Below, piece by piece: positions 1-9,302 of a stretch of 64,000 nucleotides of DNA. Location of the stretch: assembly GCA_019637995.1 (NCBI GenBank), contig JAHBUQ010000002.1:511428-575427 (forward strand), written 5' to 3'. Below the pieces are notes generated by a model. The model was not told the origin of the DNA. It saw only the letters and a program-made list of their open reading frames with translations, and did not search any database. Position 1 is the first letter of the stretch. Every line of letters begins with the position of its first letter. The position numbers were made by a program, and so were the translations under genes. Origin of the DNA: Ignavibacteriota bacterium. Lineage in GTDB: Bacteria > Bacteroidota > Ignavibacteria > Kapaibacteriales > UBA2268.

Positions 1-1572
1 TCCCAAGAACTCATGAATTTTATTATTCTTGAATTCAATTGTTTTATTGGTTAATCCTTCGAGAAATTCTCTGTCGTGTGAAACAATTATCAGGCTACCC
101 TGATAATCAATCAGAGCCTGTTTCAGCACATCTTTTGCCGCCATATCAAGATGGTTAGTCGGCTCATCAAGAATTAACAAATTATATGACTTAAGCATCA
201 ATCTTGCAAGTGAAAGACGAGATTTCTCACCACCGGAGAGCACTTTAACTTTTTTGTAAACATCATCTCCTGAAAACATAAATGCACCCAAAATGCTACG
301 AACGTAAGGTCTTGCGTCGCCTGTTGCCTCGGTATCAATTACATCAAAAACATTCAAGTCAGGATTAAATAGTGTTGACTGGTGCTGAGCATAATAACCA
401 ATCTGAACATTGGAACCAATAATCAGTTCGCCTTCATAAGGTTCGCTTCCGGCAATAATCCTGCTTAAAGTTGACTTTCCTTCGCCATTCTTACCTACAA
501 AAGCAAGCTTTTCGCCTCTTTCAATTGCAAAATCAATTGATTTAAGTACAAGTAAGTCTCCATAGCTTTTAGAGAGCTTCTTGCCTTCGCATACAAGTCG
601 AGAAGAGCGGGGCGGTTCGGGAAATTTTAATCGGATTGAAGATGAGTCAACCTCTTCGAGCTCAATTCTTTCTACTTTTTCAAGGGCTTTTATGCGGGAT
701 TGTACTCTTGTAGCAAGAGATGCTTTAGATCTGAATCTTTCAATAAATCGCTCAGTTTGCTCGATTTCTTTCTGCTGATTTTTGTATTGAGCAAGTTCGA
801 GTTCTCTTTGCTCCTGACGTTTTTGCATAAAATCAGTATAGTTAAAATTCATATCAATAATTTTGCCGCCCGTAAGCTCGAAAGTCCTGTTTGTTACAGT
901 ATCTAGAAATCGCCTGTCGTGTGAAACAAGTATAATTGCACCAAAATAATTTCTGAGAAAATTCTCAAGCCACTGAACCGATTCGATATCTAAATGATTT
1001 GTCGGCTCATCCAGCAGTACACAATTCGGTTTACTTAACAGAATTTTAGCAAGTTCGACCCGCATTTGCCAGCCGCCACTGAATTCATTCATAGGTCTTA
1101 CAAAATCACTTCTTGAAAAACCAAGTCCTTTCAAAACCTGTTCAATATCGCCCTGAATTGAATCACCACCTAAAATCTTGAGCCTGTCAGTATGATGATT
1201 AAGACGCTCTATGATTTTCATATATTCATTAGACTCGTAGTCCTGACGCTCACCAAGCTGCTCTGTTAATTTATTGATTTCATTTTCGAGAAACTGGAGT
1301 TCTTTTAAAGCAGACTGAGTTTCTTCCATTACTGTAAGCTCTGACTCTGATTGAATCTCTTGAGGAAGATAGCCGATTGTGTATTCATTAGGAATAACAA
1401 CATCTCCGGAAGAGGCTTCATCAATTCCTGATATAATTTTCAGCAATGTTGATTTTCCGGTACCATTTCTGCCAATCAGACCAATTTTATCTTTTTCACC
1501 GACCATAACAGAGACATTATCAAAAAGGTGTCTGCCTCCGAAATGAACAGATAAATTACTTAAAGTAAGCAT
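1..1572 (-). CDS. ABC-F family ATPase, 3' end cut by window start
   Basis: Soluble duplicated-ATPase protein of the ABC-F class, which acts on the ribosome (translation factor or antibiotic protection) and not in transport. The 524 visible codons begin MLTLSNLSVHFGG. The first nucleotide-binding domain has Walker A GRNGTGKST near residue 35, signature FSGGWQMR and Walker B LLDEPTNHLDIES. A charged linker with many Gln, Lys and Arg follows, then a second domain with GKNGEGKST, LSGGEKSRLS and LILDEPTNHLDM. There are no membrane segments. The reading frame is open to base 1, so the stop lies outside the window. A -7 box lies 33 bases upstream of the ATG. A full-length paralogue lies at 47891-49534. 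The family is certain; the subfamily (Uup/YfmR-like) is inference. Confidence 0.93.
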   Translation of the reverse strand, partial: MLTLSNLSVHFGGRHLFDNVSVMVGEKDKIGLIGRNGTGKSTLLKIISGIDEASSGDVVIPNEYTIGYLPQEIQSESELTVMEETQSALKELQFLENEINKLTEQLGERQDYESNEYMKIIERLNHHTDRLKILGGDSIQGDIEQVLKGLGFSRSDFVRPMNEFSGGWQMRVELAKILLSKPNCVLLDEPTNHLDIESVQWLENFLRNYFGAIILVSHDRRFLDTVTNRTFELTGGKIIDMNFNYTDFMQKRQEQRELELAQYKNQQKEIEQTERFIERFRSKASLATRVQSRIKALEKVERIELEEVDSSSIRLKFPEPPRSSRLVCEGKKLSKSYGDLLVLKSIDFAIERGEKLAFVGKNGEGKSTLSRIIAGSEPYEGELIIGSNVQIGYYAQHQSTLFNPDLNVFDVIDTEATGDARPYVRSILGAFMFSGDDVYKKVKVLSGGEKSRLSLARLMLKSYNLLILDEPTNHLDMAAKDVLKQALIDYQGSLIIVSHDREFLEGLTNKTIEFKNNKIHEFLG

Positions 1573-1604
1573 CAGTTATTAACTTTTCGTTTATGAATAT
1601 AATT

Positions 1605-1612
1605 CAAAAATA
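1605..1612 (-). promoter_or_regulatory. Candidate -7 promoter box for the ABC-F gene
   Basis: TATTTTTG on the minus strand matches the Bacteroidota -7 consensus TAnnTTTG and would give a leader of roughly 27 bases before the ATG at 1572. It overlaps the A-tract of the rpoZ terminator. No clear -33 element is seen. Confidence 0.4.
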
Positions 1613-1641
1613 AAAAAAAAGCGGTAATATCAACTACCGCT
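1612..1641 (-). terminator. Rho-independent terminator of rpoZ
   Basis: A 7-bp stem (AGCGGTA at 1620-1626 with TACCGCT at 1635-1641) and 8-base loop. On the minus strand it is followed by a run of T (plus-strand A-tract 1612-1620). It sits 29 bases after the rpoZ stop. Confidence 0.8.
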
Positions 1642-1669
1642 CATCAATAAATATTTTTCCATGAGAATT

Positions 1670-1990
1670 TTACAAATCGTCTTCAGTTTTGTTACTGATT
1701 GGAGTTGGTAGTTCAAATCTCAATTTATTGTCAAAGATTTCTTTCATAGCCAAAAAAGTTGGCTTTGGAATTCTGTCAAATTCACGGCTTATTGAAATTT
1801 GATCAAAATTTACTGTTTCTGAATCGTCAGGTGTCGGAACAATATCAGCCATACGCTCATTGAGTTCTTGCTTGATATAATCATTAATTTGTCTGGCACG
1901 GAAGCCCATTGCGACAATTGATTGATAAATCGAACCTTTACTCGATTCCTGCATTCTGACTTTTACCGGATTTACAACATATTTAGCCAA
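1670..1990 (-). CDS. rpoZ: RNA polymerase omega subunit (Bacteroidota type)
   Basis: Small subunit that helps assemble and stabilise core RNA polymerase. The stretch SIYQSIVAMGFRARQINDYI with the following KQEL is the conserved omega (Rpb6-like) helix with its RARQI core, and the C-terminal tail is acidic. An ATG exists at 2018-2020, but a TATTTTTG promoter box at 2025-2032 would put the transcript start at or inside that codon. The in-frame TTG at 1988-1990, five bases after a GAGAGGG ribosome site, is therefore the better start and gives 106 residues. It stands alone on the minus strand with its own promoter and terminator. The family assignment is by motif and length. Confidence 0.8.
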   Translation of the reverse strand: MAKYVVNPVKVRMQESSKGSIYQSIVAMGFRARQINDYIKQELNERMADIVPTPDDSETVNFDQISISREFDRIPKPTFLAMKEIFDNKLRFELPTPISNKTEDDL

Positions 1991-2024
1991 TGTAACCCTC
2001 TCATTATTGCATCTAAACAAACTA

Positions 2025-2032
2025 CAAAAATA
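2025..2032 (-). promoter_or_regulatory. Candidate -7 promoter box for rpoZ
   Basis: TATTTTTG on the minus strand (TAnnTTTG consensus). Its position argues against translation from the ATG at 2020 and for the TTG at 1990. Confidence 0.5.
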
Positions 2033-2165
2033 CGAAATAATTCTATATTATTACGATTTTTTTTAAATTAAGTAAAAAAGTATTATATTAACGTTTTAAA
2101 ATTGTTATATTTTAAAAATAGTTTTTGTAAATAATTTAAAAATTTCCAATTTATTAGATTACATT

Positions 2166-2558
2166 ATGGAAAAATTGTATTATTCTATCAGCGAAGTCAG
2201 TAAATTAGTTGACGAAGAGCAACATATTCTCCGCTATTGGGAGAAAGAATTCAGCGAAATCAAGCCTCGAAAAAATCGTGCAGGAAATCGCGTGTATTCA
2301 ATTAGGGATTTATCTGTTATCAAGTTTGTTAAAAAAATGCTCAGAGATGATAAAATATCTTTAAAAGAAGCAAAAAATCGTATTAAAGATATTAAGCCCG
2401 ATGATTTTGATGCCCTTATGTTAGCTGATGAAAGCCAGTCTGAAGTCAATGTTTCATTTGAAAAACATGCTACCGACATTTTAGCTTTTGAGCAACAAGA
2501 ACTTAGCGAATTAAAGAACCTTTTAATAGACTTTAAAAAGTTTCTCAGCGTCTCTTAA
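2166..2558 (+). CDS. MerR family transcriptional regulator
   Basis: DNA-binding regulator of 130 residues. The N-terminal winged helix-turn-helix (about residues 4-72) begins YYSISEVSKLVDEEQHILRY and continues WEKEF, then RNRVYS-type and RDLSVIKFVKKML segments, as in MerR_1 domains. The C-terminal third is acidic and Leu-rich, probably a dimerisation helix. No cysteine-based metal site or drug-binding domain is present, so the effector is unknown. It lies 42 bases upstream of a WD40 gene on the same strand with no terminator seen between them, so co-transcription is possible. MerR-type proteins of this short form are common next to housekeeping genes in Bacteroidota. Confidence 0.85.
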   Translation: MEKLYYSISEVSKLVDEEQHILRYWEKEFSEIKPRKNRAGNRVYSIRDLSVIKFVKKMLRDDKISLKEAKNRIKDIKPDDFDALMLADESQSEVNVSFEKHATDILAFEQQELSELKNLLIDFKKFLSVS

Positions 2559-2600
2559 AAAATCAATGGTTATTACTTTTTAAATGATGGAGAAAAATAT

Positions 2601-3629
2601 ATGTTAACTAAGCAGAATATTTTGCTGATATTGATTTCACTAATTTTGCCACTAAACATATTATTGTCTCAAAATTTCAATTATGAAGTGCGTGTGATAG
2701 GCAATCATGAAGATGAAGTTTTGGGTGTTTTTGTTAACGAAGCTGACTCGCAGGTTGCAACCTGCAGCCTAGATGAAATTATAAAAATATGGTCTCTTCC
2801 TGATGGTAAAGAGATTTGCAAACTGCAGGGACATTTGGGACAGGTCAATAATTTGTCATTTTCAGGCAATGACAAGATGATTGCAAGCGGCTCAAGCGAT
2901 ATGACAGTCAGAATATGGGATATTGAGAAATGTTCTCAGGTTAAAGTACTGTCAGGTCATACCGACCAGGTCATAGGTGTTTATTACAGTCAGGATGATG
3001 CTTCTACATTTGTTGCCAGCACCAGTTTTGATAAAACTGTTAAACTATGGGATGTCAGTCTTGGCAGTGAAATCAAGACACTAAGAGGACACACATTGCC
3101 CACTAATAATGTTGCTTACAGCTATGACGGCGAATTTATTGCTTCTTGCAGCGACGACAAAACAATCCGTATATGGTCCACAGATCTCAATACATCCTCA
3201 GCTCTTCAAATATTGAATGGGCACGAAGCACCGGTACTTTCAGTTCTTTTTAGTTTCGACAATAAATACCTTGCTTCTTGTGACCAGGCAGGCGAAATTA
3301 TTATTTGGTCAATGCCACACGGACAAATGATGAGGAAAATCAAGGCACATAATGAGCTTATTCAGGATGTATCCTTCGCAGGTGATAATAAGACTCTTGT
3401 GAGTGCAAGTCTTGATAAATCTGTTAAACTTTGGGATGTTACTAACGGCATTAACCTCTTTAGCATGGACTTCGATACTGAAATATGGTCAGTTGATTTG
3501 ACTACGGACTTGAAAAATATTATATTAGGTTGCGCTGACGGAACTGTCAGGCTAATGACAAGCAAAACCGATGGGAAAAAAGGTACAATGAAAAAGTCCG
3601 ATGCAAAGAAAAAAGGAGGTAAAAAATAA
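2601..3629 (+). CDS. Secreted WD40-repeat protein
   Basis: A 342-residue protein with an N-terminal signal peptide (about residues 1-24, cleavage probably LLS|QNF, leaving Gln at the new N-terminus). About seven WD40 repeats then span residues 34-320, recognisable by GH and WD pairs such as SGSSDMTVRIWD, FDKTVKLWD, SDDKTIRIW and LDKSVKLWD. Seven repeats make one closed beta-propeller, so the protein is probably a periplasmic or surface scaffold. The last 22 residues are Lys-rich. The ATG follows a GGAG site. Its stop overlaps by one base the start of an OmpA-like gene, so the two are translationally coupled and probably act together in the envelope. No enzymatic motif is visible. Confidence 0.88.
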   Translation: MLTKQNILLILISLILPLNILLSQNFNYEVRVIGNHEDEVLGVFVNEADSQVATCSLDEIIKIWSLPDGKEICKLQGHLGQVNNLSFSGNDKMIASGSSDMTVRIWDIEKCSQVKVLSGHTDQVIGVYYSQDDASTFVASTSFDKTVKLWDVSLGSEIKTLRGHTLPTNNVAYSYDGEFIASCSDDKTIRIWSTDLNTSSALQILNGHEAPVLSVLFSFDNKYLASCDQAGEIIIWSMPHGQMMRKIKAHNELIQDVSFAGDNKTLVSASLDKSVKLWDVTNGINLFSMDFDTEIWSVDLTTDLKNIILGCADGTVRLMTSKTDGKKGTMKKSDAKKKGGKK

Positions 3630-4348
3630 TGAATAAGAAAATTATAAATCTTTTAATGTTAGTATTGGTTATTTTTATATCATTCAGCCCTCTTTCGGCT
3701 CAGCTTACAAGTACAGTGATTTCCATCACTGGACATGTAAAAGATGAAATTACAAAAGAAGGACTCAAAGCAGATATAAAAATCTTTGACAATACCGGAA
3801 AAAGAATAAATTCAACTAAAAGCAATGCACACGAAGACGGTTATTATTTCCTAACTACTCTCAAACCGGGACTTACATACTCTGTTGAAATTTTTGCAGA
3901 AAATTATTTAAAAGAATATTATACTGTGTCACTTCCAAATACAGACAAGTACATTGAGGTTTCAAGGGACTTTACGTTAAAGCCGATGCAAAGGAATGCC
4001 AAAATTCCACTAACTGTATCACCTTTTGAATACAATAAATCAAAGCTCCGTTTCGGTTCTGCTGTTGCTCTTGAAAAGCTTGCAAATACATTCAAAAATA
4101 ATCCAAATGTAAAGTTTACAATTGTTTCATATCCCGACACTGATGCAAACCCTCAGGAAAATAAAGAATTGACAAATAAGCGTGCAGATGCTTTACAGGA
4201 TTATTTCATAGTTCAAGGCATTGAACCTTCAAGAATTTCAATAAAGGAATCCGAAAGTACTGACCCAAACATACCGCCTCCTACTGAGAAAAGAGCAAAA
4301 GGGAAAAAATATATAGGTTCGACATATATCATAATAAATGATTTTTAA
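3629..4348 (+). CDS. OmpA-like protein with N-terminal beta-sandwich domain
   Basis: A 239-residue envelope protein. A signal peptide (1-24) ends PLSA|Q. A carboxypeptidase-regulatory/CnaB-like domain follows (about 28-115, GHVKDEITKEGLKADIKIFD). The C-terminal half (about 125-237) is an OmpA-like peptidoglycan-binding fold, with a VSPFEYNKSKLRF strand, an ELTNKRADALQDYFIVQGI helix and a RISIKES strand. This suggests the protein tethers something to peptidoglycan. The ATG overlaps the WD40 stop (TAATG) and follows an AAGGAGGT site 8 bases upstream. The domain pair is common in Bacteroidota envelope and T9SS-related proteins such as PorE, though I cannot show that it is PorE. Confidence 0.82.
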   Translation: MNKKIINLLMLVLVIFISFSPLSAQLTSTVISITGHVKDEITKEGLKADIKIFDNTGKRINSTKSNAHEDGYYFLTTLKPGLTYSVEIFAENYLKEYYTVSLPNTDKYIEVSRDFTLKPMQRNAKIPLTVSPFEYNKSKLRFGSAVALEKLANTFKNNPNVKFTIVSYPDTDANPQENKELTNKRADALQDYFIVQGIEPSRISIKESESTDPNIPPPTEKRAKGKKYIGSTYIIINDF

Positions 4349-4361
4349 TTTATTTTTAAAT

Positions 4362-4410
4362 TTGGGGTATAGGTAATTTTTATTTCTTCATACTGTTTCC
4401 TGTACCCCAA
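4362..4410. terminator. Hairpin between convergent genes
   Basis: A 12-bp inverted repeat with one G-T pair (TTGGGGTATAGG at 4362-4373, CCTGTACCCCAA at 4399-4410) and a 25-base loop. It lies between convergent OmpA-like and GT4 genes. No strong T-run follows, so the terminator role is inferred from position. Confidence 0.5.
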
Positions 4411-4515
4411 CTACTTTATTCCCAATCAATATTCTCCTGTAACTATCCTGACTTTTTAATATTTGTTGATACATCAGGTATTTGTTATTTTTCTGCTGTT
4501 ATATAAAATCGAAAA

Positions 4516-5637
4516 TTAATTGAAAATATCTTTATAATCTTGCATTATAGTTTCCTCAGACCATTTTTTAATTGCAAAATTATATTTTGACAGACGATTA
4601 TCATAATTATATTTAAAATTGCTTAAATATTCCTTGATATTTGAAATGAAATATTCAATCTTCTCAGATGGATTATAAACCAGATTTACAAACTTTCTAA
4701 TGTCGGGTTCAGATTCTACAATTTCAGATGATACAATCAAATCAATTCCGCAGGCAATTCCTTCCTGCACTACAAGAGGAAATCCTTCTCCGTAACTTGG
4801 CAATATAAGCACATCGGCAGCAGAATAAAGCTCGGATATTCCACTACCCTTTCTGTCTGACAATACGTGTATGTTTGGAAGTTTCCAATCTTTCGGATTG
4901 ATTGCTCCATGTCCTGCCATTATAAATGTACAATCAGGGAAGTTCTCAGCAACAATTTTAATGATTTCAAGCCCTTTCTTCTCAGTAAATCTCCCAACAA
5001 AAAGAAAAGTAAATTCTGAAAGATTTAATTTTTGTCTTAATTCTATCCTTGAGCTTTCGTCCACTGGTTTGAAAATACTAATATCAAGTGGATTTGGTAT
5101 ATGCACGAAGTGTTCATTTCTGCTGCATATTTCCGAAAAGTATTGCATTACACTTTTGCTAATAAATATTGCACTATCGCATCTTGAAATAACAAACTTA
5201 CCTAATGTCTTATTAATTAAAGTAAGCACCTGCCTCAGCACTTTATTTCTATATGGTATAAAGCCAATATGCTGAGTAAGAATAACCTTTTTCTTCATCA
5301 TTTTTGCTAAGAAAAATGCCATCAAATTGGAATGATATATAAAATCATGAATATGTACAACATCCGTTTTTTTTAGGACACCCCATAATTTCAACTTTTC
5401 CAATGGCGAAATTATCGGATACGGGAATGGAAGTATTTTTTCAATAATATTAGTCGAATTAAGAGGCTTGTAATCAAAAAAATATTCATTTTCAGGTGGC
5501 TTGTCACAATCAGCTGCACACCATGCAATTTGGAAGTTCCCGCTTTCAGCGAGTATTTTGGCAGTATTATATGCCGCAATTTCCACACCTCCCCGATGTG
5601 CCGGATAGAAATGGGTAACAAGGATGACTTTGGTCAT
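4516..5637 (-). CDS. Glycosyltransferase family 4 (GT-B fold)
   Basis: A cytoplasmic retaining glycosyltransferase of 373 residues that probably adds a sugar to an envelope polysaccharide or lipid. The N-terminal Rossmann half contains HFYPAHRGGVEIAAYNTAKI, the GT4 acceptor-side motif. The C-terminal GT1 domain starts near residue 205 with FLFVGRFTEKKGLEIIKIVA and holds PSYGEGFPLVVQEGIACG, the usual E-x7-E nucleotide-sugar site. It overlaps the upstream GT2 gene by 4 bases (ATGA), so the two are coupled. The donor and acceptor cannot be read from sequence. Confidence 0.9.
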   Translation of the reverse strand: MTKVILVTHFYPAHRGGVEIAAYNTAKILAESGNFQIAWCAADCDKPPENEYFFDYKPLNSTNIIEKILPFPYPIISPLEKLKLWGVLKKTDVVHIHDFIYHSNLMAFFLAKMMKKKVILTQHIGFIPYRNKVLRQVLTLINKTLGKFVISRCDSAIFISKSVMQYFSEICSRNEHFVHIPNPLDISIFKPVDESSRIELRQKLNLSEFTFLFVGRFTEKKGLEIIKIVAENFPDCTFIMAGHGAINPKDWKLPNIHVLSDRKGSGISELYSAADVLILPSYGEGFPLVVQEGIACGIDLIVSSEIVESEPDIRKFVNLVYNPSEKIEYFISNIKEYLSNFKYNYDNRLSKYNFAIKKWSEETIMQDYKDIFN

Positions 5638-6839
5638 TTTCTTACTTGCAATTTAAGATAGCTATAGAAAAATGCCGAAAATATGATTTGAAATCCGAAC
5701 ACCATAAAAGTAAATGAGAATATTGCAATACGCATTGTTACGGTAACTCCCCACTCGAAAAAAGTGCCTTCCTGCCAAATATAAACAAGATAGCCTCCAC
5801 CGGAGATACCAAGAAGTATCAGCAGTATACCTGTTTTTATAAGAGTTTCGAGTGAAATTTTGTCAAGCAAGCCTTCAATCTTGGAGCTTCCCAAAAGTAA
5901 TCTCTCATGCACAGCAAAAGATTTAGTAAAAACAGCAAAAAATACTGCCTGAAATCCAATCAAAAGTGCTCCTACTGCAAAAATAATTGAGTGTATATCA
6001 AGAGTCTGCCTGGGGTTGGGAAGTGACCATGCAGTCACGCCAAAACCAATCAGCATAAGCATCAATCCGGGATATAGGAATAACCATCTCGGCGAATACA
6101 AAAGCAAAAATCGCAAATGCCTCCAGCCATCCCCCCATGTATTGAGATGAGATTTCCCGCTTCTTCCGTCGGGATAGAGTTTGACAGGCACTTCTGATAC
6201 TGTACATTTATTAAGTGTAGCTTTAACAATCATCTCACTTGCAAATTCCATTCCTGTTGTCTGAAGTTCGAGACTATCAAATGCTTTTCGGGAAAATCCA
6301 CGCAGACCGCAATGAAAATCACCAATTTTACTTTTGAAAAATGATTTGCCTATAAATGTCAGAATTGGATTTCCAAGGTATTTGTGGAGAAATGGCATTG
6401 CATTGCTTGCAATTTTTTGTTTGAAACGATTTCCAATAACAAAATCGCAACCCAGTCTTAATTTTTCTACAAATGGCATTAAGGATAAAAAGTCGTAACT
6501 ATCATCAGAGTCTGCCATAATTATATATTTACCTCGAGCAGCATTTATACCACCCATCAAAGCAGAGCCGTAGCCTTTGTTTTTTACATTGACAACACGG
6601 GCTCCTGCGTTGGCAGCAAGCAGGGCAGACCTATCTGTCGAGCCGTTATCTGCAATAATCACTTCGCCATTTATACCACATTCATTCATAAAAGTACGTG
6701 CTTTCCAAACACAAATATGAACAGTCTCTTCCTCGTTGAGACAAGGCATAACAATTGACAATTCGACATCCTGAAGCTCATTAATCAGGACTTCGGAATT
6801 TAAACTGTTGGGCGATATTTCTTCTTTTGTGATTATCAA
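5634..6839 (-). CDS. Membrane-anchored glycosyltransferase family 2
   Basis: A 401-residue polyprenyl-phosphate-sugar-synthase-like enzyme. The GT2 domain (about 27-230) has the SIVMPCLNEEETVHICVWKA start, the IIADNGSTDRS motif and DSDDSYDF (DxD metal site). Four hydrophobic segments follow in the C-terminal 150 residues, so the catalytic domain sits on the inner face of the membrane. This layout matches dolichyl/undecaprenyl-phosphate mannose or glucose synthases. It begins 3 bases after the LamG gene stop and overlaps the GT4 gene by 4 bases, making a tight three-gene unit. The product lipid-linked sugar is unknown. Confidence 0.88.
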   Translation of the reverse strand: MIITKEEISPNSLNSEVLINELQDVELSIVMPCLNEEETVHICVWKARTFMNECGINGEVIIADNGSTDRSALLAANAGARVVNVKNKGYGSALMGGINAARGKYIIMADSDDSYDFLSLMPFVEKLRLGCDFVIGNRFKQKIASNAMPFLHKYLGNPILTFIGKSFFKSKIGDFHCGLRGFSRKAFDSLELQTTGMEFASEMIVKATLNKCTVSEVPVKLYPDGRSGKSHLNTWGDGWRHLRFLLLYSPRWLFLYPGLMLMLIGFGVTAWSLPNPRQTLDIHSIIFAVGALLIGFQAVFFAVFTKSFAVHERLLLGSSKIEGLLDKISLETLIKTGILLILLGISGGGYLVYIWQEGTFFEWGVTVTMRIAIFSFTFMVFGFQIIFSAFFYSYLKLQVRK

Positions 6840-6841
6840 AT

Positions 6842-7858
6842 TTATTTTGCAATGATAAATGATGCTGTTCTTATGCTCGAACCGGATTCCAAATAGCAGA
6901 CATAATAGCCTGTACTAAGTGAATCTGCAATGAAATTAAATTCATGCTCACCTTTTTTTAAAATACCTTGATGTAATACTTGTACTTCTTTTCCGGATAA
7001 ATCACGAATAATGAGTTTCAAATCAGAATCATCTTTAAGTTTGAATCTTACTTCGGTTTTGCCTTTTGCAGGATTAGGGTGAATTCTTATATAATCAGGT
7101 GTTCCTTTTTCTTTTGTTGAAGGTCTGCCACGTAGCATAACACCATTGTTCTTACTTAATTTATCATGAATAATTCCATTAGACTCATGATAACTGAAAT
7201 CCAAAATTAAAATTGAATCATTTGCATTATCGGAAAACAGGAAATCATCACCAATCTCATTTAAGGATTGATTGAAAATTTTGATATTTCTCATTTCGCC
7301 TGCAAACATACCGCCGTACTTTTCATTCTCCAGCAAAACGTTACTTCTTCCTCCAATCAATAAGGGTTCTTTGTCAAAAACTAAACTGAAGCCGGTCTGA
7401 TTACTCTTTTGTTCCTTACCGTCAAGAATCAGTCTTATATTTATGCTGTCAGCAGAAACAATAAGTGAGTACCATGTATTGTTTTCTATAGAGCCTTTTG
7501 GGCTATAGGCATAGACCTGTTTACGATTACGATTGCTTGCAACAGCAGAAATATTTTTTGCTGACTCATCATAAAATATTGCTATACCTTCATTGAAGTG
7601 TATCTCAGGATTTTTCTTAAACAGAAGGAATTGACTTGTTTTGTTCATACCGGATTTCAGCGATCCTGAATCAAGAACCTTAAAATCCATCATTATTGTC
7701 ATTGATTTAGAATTGATACTGACATCGCTTGGTACAAGTATGAGGTCATCAATTCCATCAAAATAAAATGATGAATTCATCCCTGCATTTATTTCATTTG
7801 AAATTGTGGCAGCACTAATAGTCAATATCATTGTTAATACTAAAATTATTCTTTTCAT
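6842..7858 (-). CDS. LamG-domain T9SS cargo protein
   Basis: A secreted protein of about 338 residues. I chose the ATG at 7858 (MKRIILVLTMILTISAA) because it gives a clean signal peptide; an upstream ATG at 7882 adds 8 poorly fitting residues. A LamG/concanavalin-like domain covers about residues 25-220 (SFYFDGIDDLILVPS, NNTWYSLIVSADS). The last 80 residues form a T9SS type A sorting domain (IHPNPAKGKTEVRF, LIIRDLSGKEVQVL, LSTGYYVCYLESG). The protein is probably exported by the type IX system and attached to the surface. It leads a unit with two glycosyltransferases, which could modify surface-linked material; that link is inference. Confidence 0.82.
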   Translation of the reverse strand: MKRIILVLTMILTISAATISNEINAGMNSSFYFDGIDDLILVPSDVSINSKSMTIMMDFKVLDSGSLKSGMNKTSQFLLFKKNPEIHFNEGIAIFYDESAKNISAVASNRNRKQVYAYSPKGSIENNTWYSLIVSADSINIRLILDGKEQKSNQTGFSLVFDKEPLLIGGRSNVLLENEKYGGMFAGEMRNIKIFNQSLNEIGDDFLFSDNANDSILILDFSYHESNGIIHDKLSKNNGVMLRGRPSTKEKGTPDYIRIHPNPAKGKTEVRFKLKDDSDLKLIIRDLSGKEVQVLHQGILKKGEHEFNFIADSLSTGYYVCYLESGSSIRTASFIIAK

Positions 7859-7904
7859 TTCAAAAATAAATATTGTTATCAAAATTATTAAAACTTACAC
7901 ATTA

Positions 7905-7912
7905 CAAATCTA
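7905..7912 (-). promoter_or_regulatory. Candidate -7 promoter box for LamG/GT unit
   Basis: TAGATTTG on the minus strand fits TAnnTTTG and lies 47 bases before the chosen start at 7858. Confidence 0.35.
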
Positions 7913-8000
7913 ACAATTTTATATGAATTTTCATTATATATTGTGTAGAAAAAAATCAATATGTCAATTTTCACTTACAAAACAATTATTTTACAAGTAA

Positions 8001-9302
8001 TTATGACTCATTTATAGGAAAATATTTGATTTTAATTTTTTCCAGCCTTGATTTTTGTCTTTTAACGACAATGAATACATAATTCCCAAACTTAATTTCT
8101 GTATTTATTTCAGGAATAATTTCAGTTTCGTTAATAATTAATCCGCCAAGAGATTCATAATCGTCGCTGGCAGGCAGGGGCTGTGGTAAAATCTCGTTCA
8201 AATCTCTTATAGGTGCGGTAGCATCCGCAAGAAATTCGTTATCTCCAATAAATTCAAGTAATTTATTTACTTCATCGTGTTCATCATGAATTTCTCCAAC
8301 AATTTCTTCTAAAATATCTTCCATCGTAATTATGCCTGAAGTGCCACCGAACTCGTCAAGAACAACTGCCATTTGAATTTTATTCTTTTGGAAATCTCTT
8401 AGTATTTCATCAATATAATCTTCTTCCTTTACAAATGAAACTTGTCTGAGAATATCTTTAATATTAATTAATTCTTTATTTATCAGCAAATTGACTAAGT
8501 CTTTAGCATGAAGAATTCCTGTTACATTATCAAGTGTTTCAGAAAACACAGGATATCTCGAATATCCTTCTCCTGTTATTGTATCGAGTATTTCATTTTC
8601 GCTCCAGTCATCACCGAGAGCTATAATATTTTTTCTTGGTGTCATAATTTGCCTTGCAACAGTATCTTTGAACTCGAAAATATTATCAATCAGAATACTT
8701 TCGTTAAGTTCAAGATTGCCGGCTTTAGTACTTTCTTCAATAATTACACGAATTTCTTCTTCAGAATTGTGATCGGAGTTTGTTTGTGTATTTTCAAAAA
8801 AAACACCAAAAATAATGTCATAAAGTTTGACTATTAATCTGACAGGGTAACATATAAAATGTATTATTTGTATAGGTATCACCGACCAAAGAGCAATTAT
8901 ATACTGAACTTTGCCTGAAACATATCTCGGAAGAATGTTATTTGAAAACAGCATAAAGGGATAAACTACCAGAATTATAAAAATTATAAGAAAAATATTG
9001 GCATTAAAATTTCCCCAAAAATCATTAATATCGAAATTGAATACTTCGATTGCGATAAGCTTGCCTGTAATATATCCTGTCAACAAATATACAATTATCA
9101 AAATTAAGCCAAAAGTTACTTTGTAACTTTTTATATTCTGTGAAATTTTGATAGCTGATTTATTAAGTAAACTTTTTGATTCAATCTGGTGTTCGTCACA
9201 ATATGCTTTAAATTTCGTGAGTGCTCTCCTTGACAGAGCTACTTTTAAGTTAATCAATATTAACAAAACTAAATATATACCAATTTCGGTACTTATATCC
9301 AT
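8001..9302 (-). CDS. CNNM/CBS-domain membrane protein (CorC/HlyC family)
   Basis: An inner-membrane protein of 433 residues, of the family linked to magnesium or cobalt efflux and resistance. A CNNM (DUF21) domain with hydrophobic segments covers about residues 1-170. Two CBS repeats follow (about 210-335, RQIMTPRKNIIALGDD and VVLDEFGGTSGIITMEDILE), then a CorC_HlyC transporter-associated domain (about 350-430, LGGLIINE). CBS pairs bind adenine nucleotides. The ATG overlaps the recO stop by one base (TAATG), so it is translated with recO. The exact ion is not shown by sequence. The GldE protein of gliding Bacteroidota belongs to the same family, but nothing here proves that role. Confidence 0.88.
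   Translation of the reverse strand: MDISTEIGIYLVLLILINLKVALSRRALTKFKAYCDEHQIESKSLLNKSAIKISQNIKSYKVTFGLILIIVYLLTGYITGKLIAIEVFNFDINDFWGNFNANIFLIIFIILVVYPFMLFSNNILPRYVSGKVQYIIALWSVIPIQIIHFICYPVRLIVKLYDIIFGVFFENTQTNSDHNSEEEIRVIIEESTKAGNLELNESILIDNIFEFKDTVARQIMTPRKNIIALGDDWSENEILDTITGEGYSRYPVFSETLDNVTGILHAKDLVNLLINKELINIKDILRQVSFVKEEDYIDEILRDFQKNKIQMAVVLDEFGGTSGIITMEDILEEIVGEIHDEHDEVNKLLEFIGDNEFLADATAPIRDLNEILPQPLPASDDYESLGGLIINETEIIPEINTEIKFGNYVFIVVKRQKSRLEKIKIKYFPINES

Noticed and set aside
581..778. Plus-strand open frames across the ABC-F gene
   Set aside because: They are antisense shadows of a well-conserved coding sequence with intact Walker and signature motifs.
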